A DNA stretch of 64,000 nt from Tomocerus qinae (GCA_020055645.1 CM034546.1:71424001-71488000); one strand, 5' to 3'. Counted from the stretch's first letter, positions 11,691 through 24,944 are shown. Program-made: numbers and translations. Notes: generated by a model not told the origin, from the letters alone.

Positions 11691-12247
11691 CTAAACTTAG
11701 TAAACGCACGGGTATGGAGTTAAATTCCTAATTTTAAGGGTTTGTTATTTAAAAACTAAAGGAAAAATTTAAAACATTTTTGTAAATAATAAATTTTTGA
11801 AGTTTGTTTTAAATTAAGTTTCAAATTAAAAAAATTTTTTTTTTCATTTTTTTGAAATTTAAAGCACCCTGTTATTAACCCCGTCCGTAGGACGGGTAAC
11901 CTTACTCGTACGATACAAGTAGGGATAATAATATAGTTAGGGAGTAATAGATCTGCTATGGTATGGTTAGTGTATGAGTGTAAGTGTATGTATTGTAATA
12001 TTATGTATGTCCAGCAACGTAAACGTACAACGCAACGGTACAATACTGAATCATAGTCATATGATATCGTGATTTTGTGGCTGCTCTTCTGCTCTTGATG
12101 ACATTCAACACATTAAGTGCATCACTGCCACTGCCTGATATCGAATTTAACCTCTAATAAAATAAAATAATAGTACTTGACAAGTTCATAATAGGTTCGT
12201 AATTAGTAACAACAGAAATCCTTCCATAGTAGAAGATCACATTTGAG

Positions 12248-13846
12248 ATGGCTCAGCCAGGACCACCGCCTCCACCCTACTCAGCCCCCGGCCCGTACGA
12301 CAAGCCTCCTCCATATGTTCCAGGGGCCAATCCAGGCTATCCAGGTATTTTTAGTTTAAATTAGACATTTGAGTCTTTTTGCATGGGGTTAAAAATGAAT
12401 GTGGGGAAGAAGGTAAAGGAGTAAATTATTTGCAGGAGGAGTTCCTAATGCGTACCCCCAACAACCGAGTCAACCCGGATGGAATCACACGACGACCACA
12501 GTCATTATGCCCAACACCAACCCGGGATATGGCTCCACTGTCCTTGTCGAACCCATGACTGTTCCTGCCACACAAGTCATCATCGTCGGTGGCTGTCCTT
12601 CCTGTCGGGTTCGTCCGCTACTAAACAATATAATATAATTATATAACTCAGATTTACATTCTCCTTTAATAGTCATTATATAGCACGAACACAGAAAATT
12701 CTGACATGCCCACGAATTATTCCTCTTCTAAATACTTACATCAACAATAGTATTGTAATAATTTTATACTATTCTGGATTATAGTGGGTCGGATGATTAA
12801 ATAATTAATTATTAATTCATAATTAATGGAGTAATTATTAATTAGTAATCTACAGTTGAGTTAAAGCAAATATAGTTGTATGATTGTATGGTGAATATTT
12901 AAAATTTCTATATTTCTACGGGTTGGCCCGTCAAATGTTGAATTGTGTGTGTATGTTGTGTGCAACAGGTGGGAGTTCTCCAGGATAGTTTCAGCTGTCT
13001 CGGCATCTTCTGTGCCATCTTCTTCTTCCCATTAGGAAGTAAGTACACTTACTAATCGTCATTCTCCACTTTGTTTTAATTTAAAGCTATTAAAACTACA
13101 TAAGTAATATAAGTAATCATTATTCATTAAAATGGATAAATTTTTTATGTGTTTGACACACCCCTTAAATCCTACGGGGAAGGTTTTTGTCAGATGCTTG
13201 GTAAATTGCTAAATATTGCAATTTTTGACAGCTTTACATACATGTGCACTCGGCAAAACTAAAAAGGCCCCACAATAGTGTGTTACACCCCCCTTAGCTT
13301 AGGTTAGATAATGTTATATACTGATTATCAACCCTAATTGTCAACACTTATTGGTACTTGTTTTAGGAAATTCTTTAAGGAACTGAGACCATTGGTCCTA
13401 CACCCATACATCAAATTTTAAAAAGATTCATCAAACCCTAATCTATGGAAGTCATTTTGGAATTTCCCATTTTTGTCTTTGATTTCGAAATGTCATCGTT
13501 TGAAAAATATTTTGAAGGCAAAGATAAAAATGTTAAATTCCAAAATAACTGCCATAGAATAAGATTTGATGAATCTTTTTTTAAATGTATGTAGGAGGTC
13601 GGACCAATGGTCTCAGATCCTTTGAGAATTTTCTAAAAAAAAGTAATGTGAAATATGAAGATGTGTGCCAAACACAAAAGTTGTATCTCTACAAAATGTA
13701 CAGTATTGAGTCTCTAAAATGCAATATGTATCAAAACGCATATTAAATCATTTAAACAATATCGATAATTTTTTCTAATTTTTTCAGTGCTATGTTGTCT
13801 CCTAATGAGAGACAAACGATGCAGCAACTGTGGGGCTTCCTTCTAA
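12248..13846 (+). CDS. BRI3: BRI3 (brain protein I3) homologue
   Basis: Four exons: 12248-12344, 12436-12608, 12969-13038 and 13788-13846. All splice sites are GT-AG and the phases agree, giving 132 residues. The N-terminus is Pro/Tyr-rich (PPPPPYSAPGPY), as in BRI3. The C-terminal half holds the family signature: VGGCPSCRVGVLQDSF, a hydrophobic FCAIFFFPLG stretch, CCLLM, and the closing CSNCGASF, which parallels the CPNCGATF end of vertebrate BRI3. BRI3 proteins are small membrane-associated proteins linked to lysosomes and endomembranes; the molecular role is poorly defined. The last intron carries a foldback element (13361-13639). Upstream exons are short and Pro-rich, so the ATG choice rests on the downstream frame and family length. 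Identification is firm. Confidence 0.92.
13361..13639. mobile_element. Foldback MITE in the last intron of BRI3
   Basis: Arms of about 110 bp are inverted relative to each other. The left begins GGAAATTCTTTAAGGAACTG with GAGACCATTGGTCC, and the right arm carries the complement with CCAATGGTCTCAGATCC. AAGATTCATCAAA also occurs in both arms. A related half-copy lies at about 58950-59110. No clear target-site duplication was seen. Confidence 0.75.
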
Positions 13847-16800
13847 CTTGCCCGTAGTTCATCCGGATACCAAATAATCAGATTTTGACTTCCTATTATT
13901 GCTACGTTAATGTTAATAGCTATATGTATGTATACATTACATAATATTTAAATAATTTTGACTTTTGGCTTTCCCATTGTCGCTACCCGGTTCGATTTCA
14001 GAGAGTCTTACACTTCCATACATTAACCCTATTTGAGACAGCGGCACACGTCAAGTGCATGGTCGAATGGTCAACTAAGCAGTTAAGAATTTATTGCCAA
14101 AGGTCAGTGTTGGAGAGTTTAAATATCCGGTTTTTCATTGATGACTCTGATTTAGACAACCCTTACTTTAAAATAGTTTATGACTCGTTTGGTTAACTAA
14201 TATTCTAATCGTCTTGGCATTATTTTGTCCTATCCATACATTTGGCTAGTTTTTTATGCCTTGTCTTGTTTATATCTAAAAATATGTGAAAGAGAAATTA
14301 TATGAAAGAGTTTTTATTCGTAAGTAATTCAAAGTATCAAATAAATGACCGCCATTCTTTTCAATGCAGTGGACGCGGACGTAAACCAACCTTGACTTTT
14401 GGATAACAAAAGTATTTCTCTTAATCTAAAAGCATTTACTATAAATAAAATGTGCTTTTGACACGTGTGATTTTTCTATGAGACCAGACGAGTCATTTTT
14501 GTCAGTTTACATAGAAGTGTGGACAAGAAATGTGTGATATTCTGGTATTATAAGTAATTACCAATTGAAAGAGTAAATTAGATGATTAGAGTTTAGAGAC
14601 GCAGACTTCCATATTATCTTTCCGTGTCTTGTGGTATTTGAGCTATATATTATATACCCTATTTTATTGTTAACGAGAATTTTAATTCACCACAAGTTTT
14701 CCTAGTTCCACACAATATCTAAATAATATTAATGATGTGTAATGATATCGCAAGTATCATTGAATATTTACTACCAATATTAGATTGTAATATTGATTCA
14801 CTACTATATTTACATTGATGAGCTATTAAAGTTAAATAATTTCGTTCTGCAGTTTTATGTTATGTTACTATAAATTAAATATATAGTAATAAGTACCCAG
14901 ATGTATTTCACAATTAAGTATTAAATAAATATTTGTTAAAGTCATGTTCAGCAAAGTTTTATTCCGAACATAGAGAATCATGACTAAGTGAAGGACATCA
15001 ACAGGATTCCCGAAGTTCGACTAAGTAGCGTATTCATGTCCGATGTCCATATGTCCCTTATGTTTGTGAAAGCAGCAGTGGCAAATCCGGAATTGGAGCA
15101 GTGGCAAGCAACAATTGTGTAGCGCAAAGTAATTTGATCCCTTTTGGTTACTTCCCATACAATTGCAGTATAATAATAATCAAGGTATGCAAAATTTTAG
15201 ATTGAAGGGGACACGGAATAAGGTAATTTCACTCTCTCGCTCCTTGAAACCAGGAAACTGTAGAGGACAAAGGGGAGTGTCCCCTCAATCGTTTAAAGGT
15301 AATAAAATAGATGATTCGTGACATGACTTCATTGTAATAATTTAATTCCAAAATTTGCTAAAATTAGCCCATTTGGGTAATATATAGAATTTTCGTCATA
15401 GAGATAACCAAAGAAGGCTGAATTTCAAAAAATATCAACCAATAAAAATGTGTAATGGGCAAGGGGAGGTCAGAGGTTTCATGGCAGTAGCGCAGTATAT
15501 TCTATTTTCCTTGCAAAGTTATGCCATACCCAAAATGACAAACATTTTGCACCCAAGTTTCAAGTTGTATATAGACAGTTCATGGAATTGGCAATTTGAG
15601 TACAGATTCGGCAAATGGCAATTGCCCCTGGCTCCCTGTGTTGAAAAGTCACCCAAGATCCCAGTATCCCAGTGATTATGTGACGATAGATCAAATTCTA
15701 ACTCTCCTCCCTGGAATCCATAGTCCATATAGTGACGCAAAACGAGTCTGCAGTTAACTTAGGCTCATAATCTGCTAAAAACATATTATACTACTCTTAG
15801 AATAATGGATGCCTCATTTCGGAATATTTATTAGGAAATCGCACATATATCATGACAAGTGCAGAAACAGGAACAACTTACTAATAATTTATAGTATATT
15901 GCTATATGCAATTTGTCATCACCATCAGAAGTATAAGTATGGACATTAATTATATGGCTGTAGCCACAAGAGTTATTCCTAACCCGGAGTCAAAAAATAT
16001 TCTAAAATTTCGCTTTAACACGACGTAGGGTCATCCTTTTTGTACTGAAATAGCATTGTGATTGTGGCTATTGGCAGCTTACTCTGGGTACCCACTATGG
16101 TGTAATATTTTCGACTCGTGAGTTTGGACACTTAAATATTACGTTACGGAATGGAAAGATATATGAGGTTACATATTACATATTATATTACACTAGTGAA
16201 CCCAGCAAAGAAATGAATCTAGCACAACTATTAAATTCAAAATCCTACATGTAACCGTAATCACAAATTATTGGTGTATCTCTATATATCATAATATATT
16301 TATGTGTATAAGATCTTCGCTTACTCGGTAATCAGTAATATTGTGACTTTTCCTTTTGCTATTACCCAATGTTTTACAATAATATGGTAACATTATTTAT
16401 TGTCCAACCATGTTGGAGTTGGACAATATATATAAAATTATAATATTATTATATGTAATTATTATATATTATTTATAATTATTGGACCATTTGTTGGAAA
16501 GTCATTAGCCAATGGTAAACACATTGAATCTTCTTGATTGAACAGAAAATACACTTTGACTTTTAAATGCAGAAAATATTATTCAAATACAAAGGAGATT
16601 ATTATAACCTAAAATTAACAATTGGTTTCAAATAAGCAACATGAAACCTCATTTTCCAAATCTTATTAAAAGTGTATTAAATTAAAATTTTACCATAATA
16701 CGTTTAATCACACAGTTACAATGAATGAGCCTTATATTCATTTAAATCAGCAGCAGTTTCAGTTTTGAGGACAGTGTGTAGGTATAGATTCACAGTTGCT

Positions 16801-17000
16801 AATTTTCAGAGCAGAAAGATGAATATTTCTTTTGATAGCAGACAGAAGAGAATTTGGTAACTCGTGTTTTCGTCAAAAATCAGCAAAAAATAAATTGAAA
16901 GTGCAAAATGTAAATAGTACAGTAAAAAACACTTTTCACGCAGTTGACACTTCTTACAGTTGCATTGTACAAATGTACATATTATGAAACAATTCTATTT
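13847..17000. other. Intergenic, mostly featureless
   Basis: Contains the probable 3' UTR of BRI3. AGTAATTTGATCCCTTTTGG near 15128 resembles the end of the foldback element at 46329. A 75-codon frame at 15448-15675 is not supported as a gene. AT-rich inverted stretches lie near 16400-16480. Confidence 0.4.
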
Positions 17001-17024
17001 GAATTTTGGTATGCTGCTAGGGCA

Positions 17025-17175
17025 GCAGCTTATTCCACTTTCAACACTCGTTTCCAAATTTCATGACATTTTGCTTTTACGATCACCCTACCAGACATAC
17101 ATACAAACATACATACATAGATATATAGATAGGTAAATTTATTGCTTTATCAAGTCTACGATTATAATATAGAGA
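17025..17175. repeat. Possible non-LTR (RTE-like) 3' end with CATA microsatellite
   Basis: CCAAATTTCATGACATTTTG followed by a CATACATACA run and then TCTACGATTATAATATAGAG resembles the 3' tails typical of RTE-type LINEs or their SINEs. A similar tail (CCTACCACACGTACAGACAT, then a GATTATATTATAGAT end) occurs at 20905-21000. This is similarity by eye only. Confidence 0.4.
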
Positions 17176-17987
17176 TTGACATACAAACAGACAGACGTAG
17201 GGCAAACGCAAAGGCATGTGGTGACTCGTCACAATGATTCTGAGTAGTGGTTAATCATTAATAGCTTATCTAAATCGTTATTGACGTATGATCTCATAAA
17301 AATTGCAGACATCGCTGTTACAATACAATTCATTTATTTAGTGGTTGGCTCCAAAAAAATGGCCCGGTACAGTTTATCCTTCACACATAACATATAGTAA
17401 AATGAAATAATTTCATAATAGATAAACAAAGGACATTTTTCAAAAATTAAAAGCTAAAACGATGTATGGTGGTGTATGTTTTTCCACTTCTCCCCTTTTG
17501 GCCTTGGTTCACTATAGTATTGAGTAATTTACAGTTTGACAGCTAAAAGAAAGCTTCACTCACTCAGGACAAGAAGGGATTGACGAAGTCAGTACCGCGC
17601 ACCTACAAATTCTCGTTATTAAATCTCTCATTTCAGCAGACGCTTCACCATAGTGAATCAAGGAAGAGAAAGGAGGAGGGATTTTCAACATTTCGGCCGA
17701 TGAAATCATTTCTAGGTTTGTGCATTGGGCATTATTGAAAAGTTAAGTTGTCAGTTGTCCAAGGCTGACGGCAACAAATAATTATGTTCCTGATTAGAAT
17801 CGAATAGTCTGAATTCATTATTTGAAAACCAAGGCTGTGACCTAAAGGACTGACGAATATCTAAATTTTCACCGAAATAAATCTCAACTCTTGATTGTTT
17901 TCAAAAGCTGACCTGAACGCCAGCACCACCCCCAAACCTCATTCATTCAACAACAGGACCCAGGACAAAAGATTTCTCAGCATTAAG

Positions 17988-20337
17988 ATGAACAACGAAG
18001 AATTTTCCGATAATTCTGACTCTGATGATGTTGATTTTAATCCCGACATTGGGAATGGTAAATTATTTATAAGATACGTTATAATATTATTTATTTAGTA
18101 AATGAAAGTGAAAATAAAGAATGGTGTAGAGCAATAGCAGATTAATGTACTACATAAAGCGGGTTACATTTTTTGTTGACTGACTTCCGCTAGAAAAATA
18201 CAGATTTCCAATATATTTACTACGTGACAATTTTGTCTAACAAATAATAATTGCCAGGAAGGGAAGTCTAATTTTCTGACTCGAAAACAGTAAATCATTC
18301 AGAACGAAACAAATTGGGAATCAGACTTTGATTAATTATTACCCTAAATACAACGAAATCACATCGGGTTTAGTGGGGTTAGGTTAATATATGTGCCATG
18401 ATTATGATAGGCCAGCAATGTGATTAATAATATACTAAAATGTAAACAGTAATCATTGAAAATGTATGTTTAGAATCAGTTAGGATTTTGGATATTATTA
18501 AATAACTATAATATATTTTCTATAGCCGAAACAGAGTCAGATGACAGTGTAGATGGGGAGAACAGTCAAGAAAAGGGCAGCGGATCTACGGGCAAAGTCA
18601 GAAAGAAGAAATCAAAGGGACGGAGAAAGCGTAAAGCTGGGTTTAACAACTCTAGTGAAGCACTCGAGGATTCCGAAGTAGCAGATGACAAGGCAAATCA
18701 AGCTGATCCGAAAACGGAACAAGATAAACTATTAGAGGCAGAAGCTGCAGAAAAGGCTAGAACAGATCGTCTCTGGGCTGGTAATTTTCTTTCCACTTTT
18801 AATTCACTAATTATTCAACTAAAATTAAAAAGCTAAAAATTAACTAGACGTACTGCATTTTTTTGTGTTAAATGTTAATTAGGAGCTAATGTATTTGCTT
18901 ATTAGTTATTCTTAAATGGGATTTTAAAGTTTAAAAATGTAGCTAATAGAATAAATATTTGTTGGTTTGTTAATGAATGAATAATTTGGTTTTTCCTAAC
19001 AAGCTCGTCAGTATATCGAAATCACAGAAAATGTTCATTTGATTGCATATTATTATTATTAGTGTGGGTTACTTAAATGATAATTATATACAAAAATGTT
19101 AAAGTTGTGCGTGTTTTTCACTCAACGGAAAGAAATTGGTAATCGATAAAACTTTAGTCATAAAAATGACATGAGTTTCTAAATCGATTTATTATGATAA
19201 GTTAGTTTTGAACTGGTTAATAAGTCTTAAAAATGGTGGCTGTTTATTTCAGATTTTTTAGGCAGTGTGGAGTCAGATAAAAAACGCAAGTCTAGTTCCT
19301 TTGTGGAAGAAACGAAAAAGGTCACAAAAGTGTATAATTTTGCGGGTCAACGTTTGGAAGTGGAGGAAGAAGTAAAAGTTCCTGGTTCAAGCAAAATTGA
19401 CTCTTCTAAATCTGTAGACAAATCTGAAAATGCTGATTTACAGTCTGCAGATGGAGAATTAAAGAATTCGGATGGTCATTCTGATGCTCGGGATCGGTCT
19501 CATATTCCCAAACGTAGAAAAATCTGTTTTCTCAGTGGTAATCCAGATGAAATTGGCTTGGGAGCAGATTCAAAGGGATTAAAAAGTGTTGTCAATGCAT
19601 TATTTGCGAAAAACAAGAAAGTTAATACTCTATATAAAACCAAAATTGATTGGAACAAATACAAACAAGAAAATAATATCGACGAAGAAATGAAGTTGCA
19701 CAGAAACAGCAAAGATGGGTATGATGTTTTTATTATTGAGTTTGCATTATTAGTTAATTACCTTGTGACAACATTTCAATCTCATAATCAGAAAACATTT
19801 TTTTATTCTGAGGGAGAATTAAGCAGTAATATTTTTAAAATAATGCTTTTATAATTATTAAACTAACTAATTCAAATTCGTCAATTGGATTACGCTACAT
19901 AAACTATGTAACATATATATAAAAATATTTTTATATTAAAATCATGGCTAAACAAGCAACCAATTTTCCAAATAGAATTTTTCCTTTGTGGCACCATTTG
20001 GAAAACTTTTGAATGAGACAAATTATAAGGCTAATGTGGCGATTGAAAATTTTTTTTTTGTGTACGACCCAAAATTTAAAATAAAGTTCTTTGTTTTAAT
20101 TCTTATTGTGAGCTATACTCCATTTTCTAGTATATGTACTATATGGTACATGTACTACTAAGACATTTTCGTTTTACAAATAAAATATAAAATGTAGCAT
20201 TTAAAACTGAATTTATATTTTCCTTTTCTAGGTATGTGGACAAACAGGAATTTTTACAGCGAACGGACATTCGGGAATTCGAAAGAGAAAGAGATTTGAG
20301 AGCAACTGCCCGTCGTAAAAATCAAAATCAACGTTAA
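17988..20337 (+). CDS. CFDP1: Craniofacial development protein 1 / BCNT (Swc5-Yeti family)
   Basis: Four exons: 17988-18057, 18526-18780, 19253-19718 and 20232-20337. All junctions are GT-AG and in phase, giving 298 residues; human CFDP1 is 299. The N-terminus is acidic (DNSDSDDVDFNPD), followed by a basic patch (GKVRKKKSKGRRKRK). The diagnostic BCNT domain spans exons 3 and 4: KIDWNKYKQ, then GYVDKQEFLQRTD, then REFERERDLR. The Swc5/CFDP1/Yeti family belongs to the SWR1/SRCAP-type remodeller, which deposits H2A.Z, so a nuclear chromatin role is expected. The ATG was chosen because the frame upstream uses only TTG and the acidic start matches the family. The 3' UTR follows immediately. Confidence 0.93.
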
Positions 20338-21815
20338 TCATGTAATATTATTACTTTAAAATCAAATTATGATAATGTGTTCTGTTCGATAGAAGAACTT
20401 TATTTCTTTGTTAGCGTTAACGAATTTAACAGTATGATTTGCTAAGACTCACCTTTGTTGCTTGGTATATCTGTTTCATTGTTTTGTATCTAAAAAACTA
20501 AGAATTAAGTGTCAGGTCAGAAGCCTCGACTACATTTTGTATTGTATTCTTGTAATAATTAAAATTATCTCAGTCTGAAGAAATCATATTAATAGGTATT
20601 TATAGAAAATTACCAGGACGTTATTTTAACTATATAATTAAAAATGTCTAGAAATCTTAGTATATTACTTGTCAATTCGTCGAATCGCAAACTATCGTCT
20701 TGGTAGGTTAATTGGCTCACCAGTGTTCGAATCATAGAATATCAAACAAATAGGCTTCAAATAATATTTAAGTGTGTACATTATTACTATTGTAATTTTT
20801 TCCTGGTAATGCAATAATTTTGTCGGCTATCTACTAAAATAATCTAAAATAGATAATCCCCATCCCCACATATATCTGTCGATTGAATTCTGCGAAACCA
20901 TTATAAAGTTAATATGCAGGCTCCCTAGGCTCTCCCTACCACACGTACAGACATATATAGACAGGTAATTTTTTCCAAGTCTGAGATTATATTATAGATA
21001 ATTCAAGTACATACAGGTAGTATTTTTGAGTTATGTTTTGTTATAAAAGTCATATGTTTACCTACCTCTAAATGTTGTAAAAGTATTGGCTCATTGGCTG
21101 AGAGTAATGAAACGGTCTTTTATTCTAAATGAGTGCAAGATGATTGTATGATTATGAGAAGTAAAATAATATTACGTTGTCTTGTCAATGAAAGTATTTA
21201 AAAATGCATTATATCTTGGCATAAAATTAAGCAGTTTTACTTTACATACATAACTATTTACAAATATTATGACGTAACTATGTATCCCTTCATCCTTTTT
21301 AATCCATAGGAATTAATATTAATATATTATTATCATTGATGTTATTCAGGTCTTCGTTGTAAAAGTATTTACAGTCGAATTAGTAGCATTTGTTATTACA
21401 TGTACCCATGGCCATCTTATCGATTAAATAATTGTCATATTAACGTAAATATCATTGAGATATATAAACCAACATACTAACCTGTTCCATTAACTTCTAA
21501 CTTAAATTAACTTCCGACCATAATTTTTGACTAGTCTTCTATCATAGTTACTCTGTCATTTGAACGTATTTCTTGTAAAAATCATATTGAGTACAATTTT
21601 ATGAAATCATAGCATAAGGGGCAATTAATTGCTATATATAGCTATGTTAAGGCTATATATAATTATATGTAGCTGCGAAATTGTCATTTGAGGCAGATAC
21701 CTCCCTTAATTGTTAATTATTGACAGGGCAGCAGCCAGAAAAGAATTTCGGAAAGGGGACCGGGGAAAAATATCATGAAATCCATTAATAATCATAATTC
21801 GTAATCATATAAATT
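20338..21815. other. Intergenic between convergent CFDP1 and the receptor gene
   Basis: Contains both 3' UTRs. An RTE-like tail fragment lies at 20905-21000. Nothing else was identified. Confidence 0.4.
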
Positions 21816-23747
21816 TTATCTATTTTTAAATACATTTACTTTGGTTTTCCTGCAGTGCCAAACCGTATCACTGCAACATATTATTCTGAAACTAAATACC
21901 CAACATCCTTTACATCCTAATGGTGTTATCAATTTTTCAAAGACGAAGAAGAAAAGAGCTTTTAAGAAAGAAATGATATTGTTCCAAAATAATTCAATGC
22001 AAAACGAGAGAAAACAACTGAGAAATAAATATGCACAGAGAATAAAAATCGTATGGACTTTCATTTGCAAGTTGATTCCTACGGCTTCATTTTTGTCATA
22101 CTCCATTTCTGAATATGACTGACGATATTTAAAATAATACTTATATTCAGTTTGTTCTTTGAAAATAGTTAAAAATCCTTTCTCCAGCATCCGTTGGAAG
22201 AAGGAAACAAAATTGTGACGGTAAAATAAAATAAATGTATAATAGAAAGGGATAATGTATGCCGCCTCTTTGGTGGTCGTGCAATGTCCACAAGTTGACA
22301 TTTCTTTAGGTATTAATGGGACTACGTATTGCCCATATTTTTTATTGTCAAAGCTGAATAACTTTTTGGAAAAATTAGTCAACAATGACATTGTACACTT
22401 ACTAATTACGGATTCATTTTGTTTTTCAATTTCCCAATCATAAATGTAAACACTCGAGTTCATTGTTTCCAACATTTTAAATTTTTCAAAAAGGTCAGTT
22501 CTATTGTCATTAATATTGTCTCGCTTGATAATGTGCCACAAAAGTTTGTAATCATGTTCAATAAGTTCTTCAAAGTCAGAAAATATTCGTTTGTCCAGAG
22601 GGACAACTATTTCGCTCGCTATCCACGTTCCATAGAGAATGGTAATAAAAAATCCCATCGTTATGATTATCAAGTAGAGAAGTTTTTTACGATTAACGAT
22701 GATTTCTTGCTCTAAAAGAACTGCGACTAAGGACATAAAAACCCATTGCAGTTTTCCCCCAAAAGTGGAATTTTTCGATGCTAACAACAAAAGTGAAATT
22801 GGAAACAGTGACAAGATGAGGAGCCAGCAATGATTATCAAATGTATTCTGGATTAAAACAGACACCTCGACGTTGTGGAAATTGGTTGATGCCTCACAGT
22901 AGTAAGGGATCATCTCCTCGAAATATTCAATAAATACAGTTTCATACCATCCGGGAGAATGAAGGCTTTTGTAGCTTGCCAACATATTAATTATTCCAAA
23001 AATTGGTATATTTTGTAAAAGTCTTACATCCTTTGCATAAACTGTTGTAAAATTTAATCTATCAGCCATTAATTCAACAGCTCTGAATGGATGGTAGCAG
23101 GGAATTAAATAGCCGCTTTTTATTGCATAATAGACATTCTGTTTGAATCTTGACCATGTTTCAGGGTAGTTGAGATGGAAATATGAAGCTCTCCCTCTGA
23201 TTCGGATACCATGTAGATTTGAATTTATATTGTACCAAACTTCCTCCCATTCGTCTCCCGAAACTTTTGTATTCGCAACGAATCCTGTTTGTCTCCAGAG
23301 AGCTCCTGTAAACACTGAGTGATGTGTGGAATTATCGATGACCATTTCAAAAAGTGGACTTGATAATTCCTCCAAGACATACGTTTCCCAAACTTGATAC
23401 CCGGTCATGAATCTCCTTCTGTCGTAAACTACTATGAACAAAGAAGACAGACGATTTATTTCTTTTCCGAAAAATTTACGCAATGAATAAAACGAAAAAT
23501 CAGGCTCCATCAATATATTCACACTGCATAAATTCTTTGACAAGTCCCGTGCACTCTTTTCATCTCGACCAAACTGAAGTTTGTTGTAATTGGACGGAGC
23601 TACAGTCCAGGGTTGATCATTTTGATTGGAGAACAAAAATTCTGTCGTCCAGATTGAATTAGGAAAAGTTATGATGCTGAAGTCACAATTTCTGTAAACC
23701 GACGGAACACTTTTGCTATCGCAAATCGTAGCAACAATAGCCAGCAT
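21816..23747 (-). CDS. Divergent ionotropic receptor (chemosensory IR)
   Basis: A single open frame of 643 residues from the ATG at 23747. The frame stays open upstream to a possible acceptor (TTTTAG) near 23830 and adds KKFSQLL before MLAIVATIC, so a short 5' exon may complete the signal peptide. The layout is that of insect-type IRs: a long extracellular N-terminal region; a membrane segment near residues 305-325 (LLILSLFPISLLLLA); a pore-side stretch WVFMSLVAVLLEQ; a second membrane helix LYLIIITMGFFITILYG; the S2 ligand-binding lobe; and a last helix FILCAYLFLSCFLSF before a cytoplasmic tail. IRs are ligand-gated cation channels related to glutamate receptors and act in dendrites of sensory neurons. 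The ligand is unknown. Its relative is at 56218 on the other strand. The C-terminal tail of about 50 residues is long for the family. Confidence 0.82.
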   Translation of the reverse strand: MLAIVATICDSKSVPSVYRNCDFSIITFPNSIWTTEFLFSNQNDQPWTVAPSNYNKLQFGRDEKSARDLSKNLCSVNILMEPDFSFYSLRKFFGKEINRLSSLFIVVYDRRRFMTGYQVWETYVLEELSSPLFEMVIDNSTHHSVFTGALWRQTGFVANTKVSGDEWEEVWYNINSNLHGIRIRGRASYFHLNYPETWSRFKQNVYYAIKSGYLIPCYHPFRAVELMADRLNFTTVYAKDVRLLQNIPIFGIINMLASYKSLHSPGWYETVFIEYFEEMIPYYCEASTNFHNVEVSVLIQNTFDNHCWLLILSLFPISLLLLASKNSTFGGKLQWVFMSLVAVLLEQEIIVNRKKLLYLIIITMGFFITILYGTWIASEIVVPLDKRIFSDFEELIEHDYKLLWHIIKRDNINDNRTDLFEKFKMLETMNSSVYIYDWEIEKQNESVISKCTMSLLTNFSKKLFSFDNKKYGQYVVPLIPKEMSTCGHCTTTKEAAYIIPFYYTFILFYRHNFVSFFQRMLEKGFLTIFKEQTEYKYYFKYRQSYSEMEYDKNEAVGINLQMKVHTIFILCAYLFLSCFLSFCIELFWNNIISFLKALFFFVFEKLITPLGCKGCWVFSFRIICCSDTVWHCRKTKVNVFKNR

Positions 23748-23839
23748 CAAAAGCTGGGAAAACTTTTTCAGATCTATGGTGCTTAGGTTTTCTGCAATTG
23801 TAATGAGCCTGTTTCCAGAGTCATGTAGTATCTAAAATT

Positions 23840-24610
23840 TAAGGTAAGGTATAAAATATGTTTTATGCACAGTCGAGAAATCTAAGTTAGCCGAAGTGTT
23901 TATAAAGTTGTAAACAACAGGGATAAAATCAAAACATATATAGCATGCCCTATAGTCATACCGAAAAGCTCCAAATGTGTCCTCATATATATCTTCATTT
24001 TTGTAGTGGTTATTAAATTAATGATCAAAGCTACACATTATCATTTTAATCTAAAAAAACAATTTTTTTAAAACTGTTATCTGATAAACTCGGCCGGATT
24101 AAAAAAACTCTCTGAAATTCATGAATTTATAATATAAGATTACCATTAAAATTATTCATGGTTTTATTAAAACAATAATTGATTTGTTTGGCGCGTAAGG
24201 GACGCTAACACCTTTTTTGGTAGACCATTATAATCAAGAATCTTCGGAATAATGGTATTATAATTATTAGTAGCAATCCGAAACCACAATATAGACCCCT
24301 CAGCAGTTCAACTATTTGTTATTTTCACAATCTCAACAAGGAATATCAACAGTGGATAGCAACGCAAACACACAATAACAACAACAAATGTCTTTGTCTT
24401 GATATTAGTGTTATAGTTTATAGTATATACTATTAGCCCAAAAAATTAAAATAGAATTAAACCTATTAAAAATTAATGCTTCAGGTTTATACGTTTTCCA
24501 CGGCGAATAAGTTGACACCAGAAAACAGAAAGTACTACTAATCAACAAACACTTGTAGAAAGCCGATATTATTAGCAACGCGAATACATTTCACAATAAA
24601 TAACAACCTA
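23840..24610. other. Intergenic with one arm of a diverged direct repeat
   Basis: The segment around 24460-24560 (TATTAAAAATTAATGCTTCA, then AAGTTGACACCAGAAA) recurs diverged at 25003-25100 (AAGTTGACACCAGAAAG). The two copies flank the MITE at 24613. No gene was seen. Confidence 0.5.
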
Positions 24611-24612
24611 TG

Positions 24613-24944
24613 ATCTAGGGGACTTTCTAGCATCCTTTTTTATGTTTCCAAAAAGTTCCCAAATGATTATTATCATTAAAATTAATTCTAAATCATCATC
24701 ATCATAAAATAACAATCAGTACCTTGTTGCCGGTCACTATTATTCGGTCTTTTTTGACCTAACCTAATTAAAAATAGTTTATCTTTTATTAGGTTAGGTC
24801 AGAAAAGAGGCGAAAATAGTGACCGCTGCTTAAATTCAACAATTATTTAGTCTGCCTTCGGGAGCATTTTGAAAATGGAAAAAGGGTGCTAGAAAGTCCC
24901 TGGGGACTTTCTAGCACCTGCAGATGCTAGAAAGTCCCCTAGAT
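24613..24944. mobile_element. Foldback MITE with 9-bp TSD CAACCTATG
   Basis: Terminal inverted repeats begin ATCTAGGGGACTTTCTAGCA and are perfect for at least 22 bp. An inner pair (CGGTCACTATT with GACCTAACCTAAT against ATTAGGTTAGGTC with AATAGTGACCG) continues the fold. The identical 9-mer CAACCTATG flanks both ends (24604-24612, 24945-24953). A 9-bp duplication suggests Mutator-like mobilisation. There is no coding capacity. Confidence 0.88.

Noticed and set aside
11098-11723. Open frames on both strands of the 42-bp minisatellite
   Set aside because: Repeat-driven; equal openness on both strands and no splice or start support.
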